NCBI GenBank assembly: GCA_036171675.1
Contig: JAVHRO010000097.1
Coordinates: forward strand, 1 to 11,813
Origin: Vicingus sp036171675
Lineage (GTDB): Bacteria; Bacteroidota; Bacteroidia; Flavobacteriales_E; Vicingaceae
DNA: 11,813 nucleotides
Direction of reading: 5' to 3'
The notes under the pieces are model-generated. The model made no database searches and was not told where the DNA came from. It saw only the letters and a list, made by a program, of their open reading frames with translations. Numbering within the stretch: position 1 is the first letter of the stretch; every line of letters starts with the position of its first letter. Below are positions 1 to 5,447 of this stretch, piece after piece. Both the position numbers and the translations under genes were made by a program.

Positions 1-22
1 AAATTAAAATTTGTTGCATAAA

Positions 23-54
23 AAAAGAGGATGCCTTTTTGGACACCCTCTTTT
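23..54 (-). terminator. Intrinsic terminator of the mini-SSB gene
   Basis: A hairpin lies just past the ssb stop codon. Arms at 23-35 and 42-54 enclose a short A/T-rich loop. Read on the minus strand, the A-C mismatches seen on the plus strand become G-U wobbles, so the stem is continuous. A run of T residues follows it (complement of 21-26). The asymmetry indicates that it serves the minus-strand gene. Confidence 0.75.
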
Positions 55-71
55 GCATAAATTGGAGGTTA

Positions 72-410
72 TTAATTTTTTCCACCCAACATCAACAATT
101 CATTTACCACAACTTCAGTAACATATTTTTTGTTGCCACTTTTATCGTCGTAGCTTCTACTTACTAATTTTCCTTCAATAGCAACTTCAGTTCCTTTTTG
201 TAAATATTTTGAAATTACATCTACTGTTTTACCCCATGCTACCAAGTTATGCCATTGTGTTTCTTTTATGGTTTCACCTTTTGCGTTTTTGTAACTTTCG
301 TTAGTTGCTAACGAGAATTTAGCCAGTTTTTTTCCTGACTCTAAATTAATGATTTCAGGTGTGTTACCCAAGTTTCCGATTAATTGTACTTTGTTTCTTA
401 ATGTGCTCAT
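72..410 (-). CDS. ssb: Short single-stranded DNA-binding protein (SSB, no acidic tail)
   Basis: A 112-residue OB-fold protein that binds single-stranded DNA in replication, repair or recombination. The N-terminus reads MSTLRNKVQLIGNLG, the usual start of the family. The core has a conserved QWHNLVAWG stretch at residues 52-60, the EVAIEGKL strand at about 75-82 and a tyrosine-containing YDDKSG turn. It ends at LLMLGGKN, directly after the OB fold. The Gly/Gln-rich linker and the acidic DDIPF-type tip that recruit partner proteins are therefore absent. It is not a broken gene, since stop codon and terminator are in place. It is probably a second SSB rather than the housekeeping one. An upstream in-frame ATG at 437 would add nine residues, but the family start at 410 is preferred. 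Divergent from the zinc-ribbon gene at 592. Confidence 0.92.
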   Translation of the reverse strand: MSTLRNKVQLIGNLGNTPEIINLESGKKLAKFSLATNESYKNAKGETIKETQWHNLVAWGKTVDVISKYLQKGTEVAIEGKLVSRSYDDKSGNKKYVTEVVVNELLMLGGKN

Positions 411-455
411 GACTTTTAAATTTAATTGGTTAAACATTTTCGATTATTTGTTGAT

Positions 456-464
456 GCAAAGTAA
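456..464 (-). promoter_or_regulatory. Possible -7 box of the ssb promoter
   Basis: On the minus strand this reads TTACTTTGC, one base away from the Bacteroidota -7 consensus TAnnTTTG. It would give a leader of about 40 nt before the ATG at 410. No good TTG sits at the expected -33 distance, so the call is weak. Confidence 0.3.
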
Positions 465-505
465 TGACTCAAAAAATAACTCATTCGGTTAATAAATATT
501 TACTT

Positions 506-545
506 TCGTTTATAGTTGTTTAAAATCGTTTGTTGTCGTTTGTAA
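506..545 (+). repeat. Four 10-bp-phased TYGTTT repeats in the ssb/zinc-ribbon control region
   Basis: Units start at 506, 516, 526 and 536 and read TCGTTTATAG, TTGTTTAAAA, TCGTTTGTTG and TCGTTTGTAA. The core TYGTTT recurs exactly every 10 bp, so all copies face the same side of the helix. An inverted AAACGG follows at 544-549. The last unit overlaps the TTTG (539-542) that serves as the -33 element of the plus-strand promoter. This looks like a cooperative operator or an intrinsically bent promoter element. No binding protein can be named. Confidence 0.7.
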
Positions 546-571
546 ACGGATATATTTTTTGCTTACATTTG
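539..571 (+). promoter_or_regulatory. Promoter of the zinc-ribbon gene
   Basis: TTTG at 539-542, a 21-bp spacer and a perfect TAnnTTTG box (TACATTTG, 564-571) match the Bacteroidota promoter. Transcription would start near 575, leaving a leader of about 17 nt before the ATG at 592. The -33 element lies inside the fourth 10-bp repeat. Confidence 0.7.
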
Positions 572-591
572 GCTATCAATAATTTAAATTT

Positions 592-951
592 ATGGAAAAC
601 AAAGTATGTTTAGAGTGTGGTGAAATACTAAAGGGTAGGGTAGACAAGAAATTTTGTTCTGATGCTTGTCGTAATACGTATAATAATCAAGTAAATAAAG
701 ATACTGTAAACTTGATAAGAAATACCAATAACCAATTACGTAAAAATTGGAGAATACTTGAAGAACTAAATCCCAAGGACAAGTGTAAGGTGTCAAAAAG
801 TCAACTTGTAATTAAAGGTTTCGATTTTAATCTATTTACCAGCATCTATACAACAAAAGTAGGTACTACTTATTATTTTTGTTACAATCAAGGGTATTTA
901 GCCCTCGAAAACGATTTTTATGCGTTAGTAAATAGAACTACCAACAACTAG
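592..951 (+). CDS. Small zinc-ribbon protein, function unknown
   Basis: A 119-residue protein. Its N-terminus carries a compact zinc-finger signature: C6-x2-C9-G, then a GRVDKKFC segment with C22-x3-C26 followed by RN. The spacing CX2C...CX3C and the KKFCSDACRN wording resemble the DUF2116-type zinc ribbons found in small Bacteroidota proteins. Residues 27-60 are rich in Asn, Lys and Arg and look helical. The C-terminal part (about 68-115) has alternating hydrophobic and aromatic residues, with a TTYYFCYNQGYLAL segment that looks like beta strands. There is no signal peptide, so it is probably cytoplasmic. A nucleic-acid or protein-binding role is plausible but not shown. The gene has its own promoter and is divergent from the mini-SSB, sharing the phased-repeat control region. 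Confidence 0.8.
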   Translation: MENKVCLECGEILKGRVDKKFCSDACRNTYNNQVNKDTVNLIRNTNNQLRKNWRILEELNPKDKCKVSKSQLVIKGFDFNLFTSIYTTKVGTTYYFCYNQGYLALENDFYALVNRTTNN

Positions 952-1037
952 TCAGCTTGAGCTATTAAGAATTCAATGTTAATAAGTCTATTTAATCATC
1001 ACGAAACATTTTTAATAAAAATTCGTTATTTTAGGGT

Positions 1038-1997
1038 ATGAAAGTATTTTTACTGAATAGTATCCTCGTTTTATTTTTGCTTTTAACAGCATCATTCTAT
1101 ATTCCTTATGTCGATAAGGTTGAACTTACTACTGTAAAAGGGTTAAACGATTCTATCGATTATCGTTTTATAAAAACCAGCCAACTATATGCTGAGCGTT
1201 GGGATACGTTGAGTCAACCTAATTTCTGGAGAGCTTTAATGAATATGCACAACGATTCTGCACTAATTAATATTGGTTCTACACGTCAGATTATACAAAA
1301 AGTCTCTATAAAAGAATGGAACAACCAATCGGATGAACAAAAAGATTGTTTCCGAGATAGTATTAGAAGTTATTATTCACTGTCAGCCGAATCAAGAATT
1401 TTTGTTACAACTGGACGTAAATTCTTTTATGATTTTAGTAATGTAATGCCAACTATAAGTAGAGGTATAGAAGTATTTAAAGAAAATAATGTAGATCCAT
1501 TTTATGCTCAAGCAATTCTTTTAATTGAAAGTCCCAATAAACTTCAAAAATCAAATACAGGAGCATATGGTTCATTTCAAATCATGAAAAAAGTGGCCAT
1601 AAACTTGGGCTTAAAAGTCAATAAAATTGAAGATGAGCGTAAAGATTTTGATAAATCTGCTTGGGCAGCTGCGAAATTAATTAGAACCATTTGTATTCCT
1701 GAATTAAATAAAATATTAGATGATCATTGTATAACATACAGTCCAACAGAAATATGGTACCGTTTAATGGTTATGCATGTTTATCATGCCGGTGCAGGTA
1801 ATGTTAAAAAAGTAATCGATGTTATAAATCCAGAAAAAGGAGATATGGCTCTAATTACTACCATGTGGCAAACCGAGGCTGGTGGATTTAAAAATGCTTC
1901 ACAAAACTATTCACAATTGGTATTAGCAAGTATGTTTGAATTAGATAATATACTCAATAATTCGTGTAATGGACTAATTACACTTAAAAGCGAATAA
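1038..1997 (+). CDS. Lytic transglycosylase (SLT domain), membrane-anchored or secreted
   Basis: A 319-residue protein with a hydrophobic N-terminal segment (residues 2-22) that acts as a signal peptide or anchor. No lipobox cysteine is visible. The catalytic part runs from about residue 140 to 265. The probable catalytic glutamate is E164 in ILLIESP, followed by the family motif GAYGSFQIM at 175-183. HVYHAGAGNVKKVI at 247-260 corresponds to the AYNAGPGxV motif, with His in place of the usual Asn. Such enzymes cleave the MurNAc-GlcNAc bond of peptidoglycan with formation of 1,6-anhydroMurNAc. Residues 25-135 form an N-terminal region I do not recognise. No LysM repeats are present, unlike MltD. 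The gene stands alone between the zinc-ribbon and tryptophan dioxygenase genes on the same strand. A TATTTTAG box at 1027-1034 lies so close that a promoter there would give an almost leaderless mRNA. Confidence 0.85.
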   Translation: MKVFLLNSILVLFLLLTASFYIPYVDKVELTTVKGLNDSIDYRFIKTSQLYAERWDTLSQPNFWRALMNMHNDSALINIGSTRQIIQKVSIKEWNNQSDEQKDCFRDSIRSYYSLSAESRIFVTTGRKFFYDFSNVMPTISRGIEVFKENNVDPFYAQAILLIESPNKLQKSNTGAYGSFQIMKKVAINLGLKVNKIEDERKDFDKSAWAAAKLIRTICIPELNKILDDHCITYSPTEIWYRLMVMHVYHAGAGNVKKVIDVINPEKGDMALITTMWQTEAGGFKNASQNYSQLVLASMFELDNILNNSCNGLITLKSE

Positions 1998-2029
1998 TTC
2001 GTAAAATTTTAAAAACCAACTTATTTTAG

Positions 2030-2060
2030 TTGTCATTTTGCTATAAAAATTCCATTTTTG
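2030..2060 (+). promoter_or_regulatory. Possible promoter of the tryptophan dioxygenase gene
   Basis: TTG at 2030-2032, a 20-bp spacer and CATTTTTG at 2053-2060 match the Bacteroidota promoter with one mismatch in the -7 box. Transcription would start near 2064, about 60 nt before the ATG. Confidence 0.4.
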
Positions 2061-2126
2061 TAGTTATTACGATTTAGGTCATTAACCCTAGTTTTCAATT
2101 TTATAAAATTAATACCACGGCTATTT

Positions 2127-3053
2127 ATGAGCAACCAAAACGAGTTAATCCAAAAAATTAATGAGAAATACATCAAGATGGGTTTAGACCCAGATGCATT
2201 TTATAAAGGTTTATTGTTCTCAAAACCAATTAATTATTGGGACTATATTGAAGTTGAATCACTCTTAAGTTTGCAAAAACCGAGAACCGACTATCCTGAT
2301 GAAATGGTTTTTATCATGTACCATCAAGTAACAGAATTGCTGTTAAACATGATGTTGCACGAAATGTATCAAGTTTGTGATTGTGTAGAAATTAAAGCAG
2401 ACTATTTTATTGAAAAACTTGGTCGAATGAATCGTTACATCCAAATGTTGGCAAATTCATTTGATGTAATGCGCTTGGGAATGGACCCAAAACAATACAA
2501 TGAATTTCGATTTTCGTTAACACCAGCCAGTGGATTTCAATGTGCATCATTTCGATTTGCAGAAATATGTTCAACCGATATCGAAAATTTAGTTGATTTA
2601 AGAATAAAATATAAACTTCCTGCTTCTTACGATATGGCATATTTATTTGAAAACATTTATTGGCAGGCAGCTGGTAAAGACCATAAAACTGGTAAAAAAT
2701 CGTGTTTATTAAGCCTTTTTGAAGATAAATATTTGGATAAATTTATTGGTATGGCAAACGAATTCAAAACCAAAAATATTTGGAGAAAATACTTGTCAAT
2801 GCCTGAATCAGAAAAAAATAATCCTTCACTAATCCAAGCAATGAAAGATCTAGATATAGAATTTAATATCAAATGGCCAATGGTTCATTTACGCGCAGCA
2901 GAGCAATACCTTGATAATGGAAGTAAAGTTATTGAGGCAACAGGAGGAAGTGATTGGAAAAGATATTTACATCCTATGTATCAAAAAAGGGTATTTTTTC
3001 CTGGTTTATGGTCTGTAGAAGAAATGAATAATTGGGCTAAAGATTACCAATAA
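2127..3053 (+). CDS. kynA: Tryptophan 2,3-dioxygenase (heme enzyme)
   Basis: A 308-residue protein of the tryptophan 2,3-dioxygenase family, which opens the indole ring of L-tryptophan with O2 to give N-formylkynurenine, the first step of the kynurenine pathway. Visible landmarks: YWDYIEVESLLSLQKP at 37-52; FIMYHQVTELL at 62-72, with F62 and H66 at the substrate site; Y124 and R128 in YNEFR, matching the Tyr/Arg pair that holds the substrate carboxylate; PASGFQ at 133-138; the probable proximal heme ligand H254 in WPMVHLRAAEQYL; and ATGGS at 271-275. The length suits a bacterial enzyme. The distance from H254 to the TGGS threonine is 18 residues, four more than I recall for the Xanthomonas enzyme. 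No other kynurenine-pathway gene is in the window, so the enzyme appears to be encoded alone. Confidence 0.93.
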   Translation: MSNQNELIQKINEKYIKMGLDPDAFYKGLLFSKPINYWDYIEVESLLSLQKPRTDYPDEMVFIMYHQVTELLLNMMLHEMYQVCDCVEIKADYFIEKLGRMNRYIQMLANSFDVMRLGMDPKQYNEFRFSLTPASGFQCASFRFAEICSTDIENLVDLRIKYKLPASYDMAYLFENIYWQAAGKDHKTGKKSCLLSLFEDKYLDKFIGMANEFKTKNIWRKYLSMPESEKNNPSLIQAMKDLDIEFNIKWPMVHLRAAEQYLDNGSKVIEATGGSDWKRYLHPMYQKRVFFPGLWSVEEMNNWAKDYQ

Positions 3054-3089
3054 AATTCTCATAAAAACTATTCCTAATTATTGATTTCA

Positions 3090-3103
3090 TTGATATTTAT
3101 CAT
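3090..3103 (+). promoter_or_regulatory. Crp/Fnr-type operator upstream of the regulator gene
   Basis: TTGAT-ATTT-ATCAT differs from the classical FNR-type site TTGAT-N4-ATCAA only at the last base. Its centre (3096.5) is 29.5 bp before the first base of the -7 box at 3126, which places it near -40. The dyad before the sulfur operon has exactly the same geometry. Autoregulation by the Crp/Fnr protein encoded at 3163 is the simplest reading. Confidence 0.65.
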
Positions 3104-3125
3104 CATATTCGTGATGTAAAAGTCG

Positions 3126-3133
3126 TACCTTTG
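3126..3133 (+). promoter_or_regulatory. -7 box of the crp/fnr-type regulator gene
   Basis: TACCTTTG is a perfect TAnnTTTG. Transcription would start near 3137, giving a leader of about 26 nt. No TTG lies at the proper -33 distance, as expected for a promoter that depends on an activator bound near -40. Confidence 0.7.
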
Positions 3134-3142
3134 ATGTATCAA
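3131..3142 (+). promoter_or_regulatory. Dyad TTGAT-GT-ATCAA at the start site of the regulator gene
   Basis: The two perfect arms are the same half-sites as in the -40 dyad, but they are separated by 2 bp instead of 4. The centre (3136.5) falls on the predicted transcription start, where a bound protein would block initiation. It may be a negative autoregulatory site. The odd spacing makes this uncertain. Confidence 0.35.
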
Positions 3143-3162
3143 CATTAAATTGCAATTTAAGC

Positions 3163-3786
3163 ATGTTTAAAAGCGATTTGCCATTATCTCTAGCACGATT
3201 AAATCCAGCACTTATTTCCGAAATAATTGCCGTTTCTGTAATTAAGGCCATTCCAAAAGATACCGAAATTATTAGAGAAGGCCAATTCTCAAAAGTTATT
3301 CCAGTTGTTATGGAAGGACTCATCAAGGTATTTACTCGTACTGAAGAAAAAGAATTATTGTTGTATTACATTAAGCCAAACGAAAGTTGTGTAATGTCTT
3401 TTACCACAAGTATTAAAAATGAACCCAGCAAAATATTTGCGATGACAGAGGAAGACACAACGGTGCTGTTATTACCAGTTGATAAAGTGTCGAAATGGGT
3501 TTTGCAGTTTCCTGATATCAATACCTTTTTTTTCCAACAATATAATTTAAGATACAGCGAATTGCTTGATACAATTCAACATTTATTAATCGATAAAATG
3601 GATACTCGATTAATAAATTACCTTCAAGAAAAGGTTGAGTTAACTAAAAACCAGTCGCTTCCATTATCACATCGTCAAATTGCAAATGATTTAGGTACCG
3701 CAAGGGAAGTGGTTAGTCGTGTAATTAAAAAATTAGAACACGAAGGAAAACTTAAACAACATACCCACAGCATAGAAATTCTTTAA
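3163..3786 (+). CDS. Crp/Fnr-family transcriptional regulator of the sulfur operon
   Basis: A 207-residue protein. Residues about 15-120 form a cyclic-nucleotide-binding-type beta-barrel (EIIREGQFSKVIPVVMEGLIKVF is its start), followed by a long dimerisation helix at about 122-160. A C-terminal winged helix-turn-helix sits at 166-200, with LSHRQIANDLGTAREVVSRV as the HTH and REVVSR as the recognition-helix region. The only cysteine is C76 in the ESCVMSFT motif. It therefore cannot bind an FNR-type iron-sulfur cluster, which needs four cysteines, and the ligand is unknown. The convergent evidence for its target is positional: matching dyads precede its own promoter and the adjacent sulfur operon promoter. 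It probably activates sulfide or sulfane-sulfur metabolism in response to a signal I cannot read from the sequence. Confidence 0.9.
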   Translation: MFKSDLPLSLARLNPALISEIIAVSVIKAIPKDTEIIREGQFSKVIPVVMEGLIKVFTRTEEKELLLYYIKPNESCVMSFTTSIKNEPSKIFAMTEEDTTVLLLPVDKVSKWVLQFPDINTFFFQQYNLRYSELLDTIQHLLIDKMDTRLINYLQEKVELTKNQSLPLSHRQIANDLGTAREVVSRVIKKLEHEGKLKQHTHSIEIL

Positions 3787-3789
3787 GTG

Positions 3790-3803
3790 GTGACTATAGT
3801 CAC
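3790..3803 (+). promoter_or_regulatory. Crp/Fnr operator of the sulfur operon
   Basis: A perfect 14-bp palindrome, GTGACTATAGTCAC, begins four bases after the regulator's stop codon. It has the GTGA-N6-TCAC core of Crp-type sites. Its centre (3796.5) is 29.5 bp before the -7 box at 3826, about -40 from the expected start site. This is the class II activator position. Confidence 0.8.
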
Positions 3804-3816
3804 TGCACAACTTTTT

Positions 3817-3843
3817 ATCCCTTTGTAACTTTGACGAAGGGAT
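3817..3843 (+). promoter_or_regulatory. Inverted repeat straddling the -7 box of the sulfur operon promoter
   Basis: Perfect 7-bp arms ATCCCTT (3817-3823) and AAGGGAT (3837-3843) enclose 13 bp that contain the whole -7 box. A protein bound here would block the promoter. It may be a second operator for a different regulator. It could be chance. Confidence 0.4.
3826..3833 (+). promoter_or_regulatory. -7 box of the sulfur operon promoter
   Basis: TAACTTTG is a perfect TAnnTTTG. The predicted start near 3837 gives a leader of about 110 nt before the DUF2892 gene. The -40 dyad sits in the place of a -33 element. Confidence 0.75.
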
Positions 3844-3852
3844 TTTAGAAAT

Positions 3853-3894
3853 GGTGTGTTCACTTATAAAATCACTTTATTGACACATCTTTTT
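3853..3894 (+). terminator. Possible leader hairpin or attenuator of the sulfur operon
   Basis: Arms 3853-3862 and 3881-3889 can form nine pairs (including one G-U) with one bulged T and an 18-nt loop. TTTTT at 3890-3894 follows. It lies between the predicted start site and the first gene of the operon, so it could be a leaky terminator or attenuator. The large loop and the bulge make it only a candidate. Confidence 0.3.
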
Positions 3895-3947
3895 CAAGTA
3901 ACGTTTGATTCTAACATCCCTAAAATGTTAAATTAAATTGTTTAAAA

Positions 3948-4157
3948 ATGAAAAAGAACATGGGAATCGCGGACAAAGTTATCAGACTTATACTAGCTGC
4001 AACAATCCTAATTGGTTATTTCACAAATTATATCAACGGAATCTTAGCCTTCATTTTGTTGGCTTTATCAGGAATCTTTTTATTAACCAGTATAATTAGC
4101 TTTTGTCCACTGTATTTTCCTTTTAAAATAAACACTCGATATAATAAAAAGGACTAA
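3948..4157 (+). CDS. DUF2892 (YgaP-like) small inner-membrane protein
   Basis: A 69-residue protein matching the DUF2892 family. It begins with MKKNMGIADKVIRL, the family's NMGxxDRxIR signature. Two transmembrane helices follow, at about 12-28 and 31-51. It ends with the conserved FCPLYFPFKINT stretch, where C53 is the conserved cysteine. In other bacteria this domain is found alone or fused to rhodanese (YgaP), often beside sulfur-transfer genes. It is the first gene of the operon, 40 nt before the sulfide:quinone oxidoreductase-like gene. A role in holding the sulfur-transfer partners at the membrane, or in moving sulfur species, is inference from context. Confidence 0.85.
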   Translation: MKKNMGIADKVIRLILAATILIGYFTNYINGILAFILLALSGIFLLTSIISFCPLYFPFKINTRYNKKD

Positions 4158-4197
4158 TTATTAAAACAGACTAATCAAAATTTCAAAAAATAGAATT

Positions 4198-5442
4198 ATG
4201 AAAAAGTTATTAATACTAGGAGCCGGAACTTCAGGAACAATGATGGCAAACCATTTAAGAAAAAAAATAGCTCAAAACGAATGGGAAATTACCATTGTTG
4301 ACCAATTCAAAACGCATTATTATCAACCTGGATTTTTGTTTCTCCCTTTTGATATTTATACAGAAGATCAGGTTAAAAAGACTGGTAAAAATTTTATTCC
4401 AAAAGGAGTGAAGTACATTCAGAAAAAAATAGAACAAATTTTTCCTAATGAAAACAAAGTTCAACTTGAAGACGAAACACTTACCTACGACATTCTAATT
4501 ATTGCTACAGGATGTAAAATTGCTCCAGAAGAAACAGAAGGAATGAAAGGAAAAAATTGGCAAAAAAATGTATTCGATTTCTACACCTATGAAGGGTCTC
4601 TTGCTCTAAGAAACAAATTGAGAGGTTGGAAGGGAGGTGATTTGGTAGTTCATTTTACCGAAATGCCAATTAAATGCCCAGTTGCGCCTTTAGAATTTGT
4701 GTTTTTAGCCGATTCGTACTTCAGAAATAAAGGCATGAGAGATAAAGTTAATTTAACTTATGTAACCCCTCTTGGGGGAGCATTTACAAAACCTCAATGC
4801 ACAAAAGCTTTGGAGTATCTATTAAAAGAAAAAAACATAAGAGTAGTTACCGATTTTGCTATAGAAAAAGTTGATAATGAAAATAATCAAATTGTAGATT
4901 ATGGTGATATCAAAGTAGATTTTGATTTGCTTGTTACCGTACCAACCAATAAAGGCGACGAAGTAATAGCAAGGTCTGGTATGGGTGATGACTTAAATTT
5001 TGTACCAACTCATCATAACACGCTACAATCGTTAGCCCATGAAAATGTATTTGTTATAGGCGATGCAACTAATGTTCCGGCTTCTAAAGCAGGCTCTGTT
5101 GCACATTTTGCTTCAGAAACATTAACCGATAATATTTTGTTATACATAAAAGGTAAACCGTTAAAAGAAGAATTTGATGGTCATGCCAACTGTTTTATAG
5201 AAACAGGAAATAAAAAAGCTTTATTAATAGATTTTAATTACAAACAAGAACCTGTTCATGGTACGTTTCCAATTGCTGGCATTGGACCATTGTCGTTACT
5301 AAAAGAAAGTAAAATGAATCATTTTGGAAAATTGGCTTTTAGATGGATTTATTGGAACATGTTGTTGAAAGGTACGCCAATACCAATGGTAGGACGAAAC
5401 ATGAGTATGAAAGGAAAAAAATTATCAATAACTAAAAAATAA
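4198..5442 (+). CDS. sqr: Sulfide:quinone oxidoreductase-like FAD protein
   Basis: A 414-residue flavoprotein of the disulfide-reductase superfamily. The N-terminal dinucleotide fold shows GAGTSG at 8-13 with an acidic residue (D35) at the end of the second strand. ATGCKIAP is at 103-110 and the second FAD motif VFVIGDATN at 284-292. Candidate redox cysteines are C160 in IKCPVAP (the position of the conserved active-site cysteine in known enzymes), C332 in HANCFIE near the C-terminus, and C106 and C201. The amphipathic C-terminus (about 373-395, with RWIYWNMLL) could dip into the membrane to reach the quinone. The family oxidises sulfide to sulfane sulfur and passes electrons to quinone. The exact subtype is not certain, and a related flavocytochrome-type role is less likely. 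It lies 5 nt before the DsrC-like gene, in one operon. Confidence 0.87.
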   Translation: MKKLLILGAGTSGTMMANHLRKKIAQNEWEITIVDQFKTHYYQPGFLFLPFDIYTEDQVKKTGKNFIPKGVKYIQKKIEQIFPNENKVQLEDETLTYDILIIATGCKIAPEETEGMKGKNWQKNVFDFYTYEGSLALRNKLRGWKGGDLVVHFTEMPIKCPVAPLEFVFLADSYFRNKGMRDKVNLTYVTPLGGAFTKPQCTKALEYLLKEKNIRVVTDFAIEKVDNENNQIVDYGDIKVDFDLLVTVPTNKGDEVIARSGMGDDLNFVPTHHNTLQSLAHENVFVIGDATNVPASKAGSVAHFASETLTDNILLYIKGKPLKEEFDGHANCFIETGNKKALLIDFNYKQEPVHGTFPIAGIGPLSLLKESKMNHFGKLAFRWIYWNMLLKGTPIPMVGRNMSMKGKKLSITKK

Positions 5443-5447
5443 ATATT

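Noticed and set aside
410..437. Upstream start codon for the SSB (nine more residues).
   Set aside because: The family N-terminus begins at the ATG at 410, and the added residues are not family-like.
590..796. Minus-strand frame opposite the zinc-ribbon gene.
   Set aside because: It is antisense to a gene with a cysteine motif and a good promoter. It has no promoter of its own and odd, Tyr-rich composition.
952..1037. AGCT-TG-AGCT repeat after the zinc-ribbon gene as a terminator.
   Set aside because: The arms are only four bases with a two-base loop, too small to fold, and no T run follows.
3101..3116. Inverted repeat CATCA-N6-TGATG upstream of the regulator gene.
   Set aside because: It overlaps the better TTGAT-N4-ATCAT dyad and does not have the distance to the -7 box found at the sulfur operon. 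Its half-sites are reversed relative to a Crp/Fnr site.
3087..3326. Open frame on the minus strand across the start of the regulator gene.
   Set aside because: It covers the operator and promoter and runs antisense to the clear Crp/Fnr gene. The translation has no family features.
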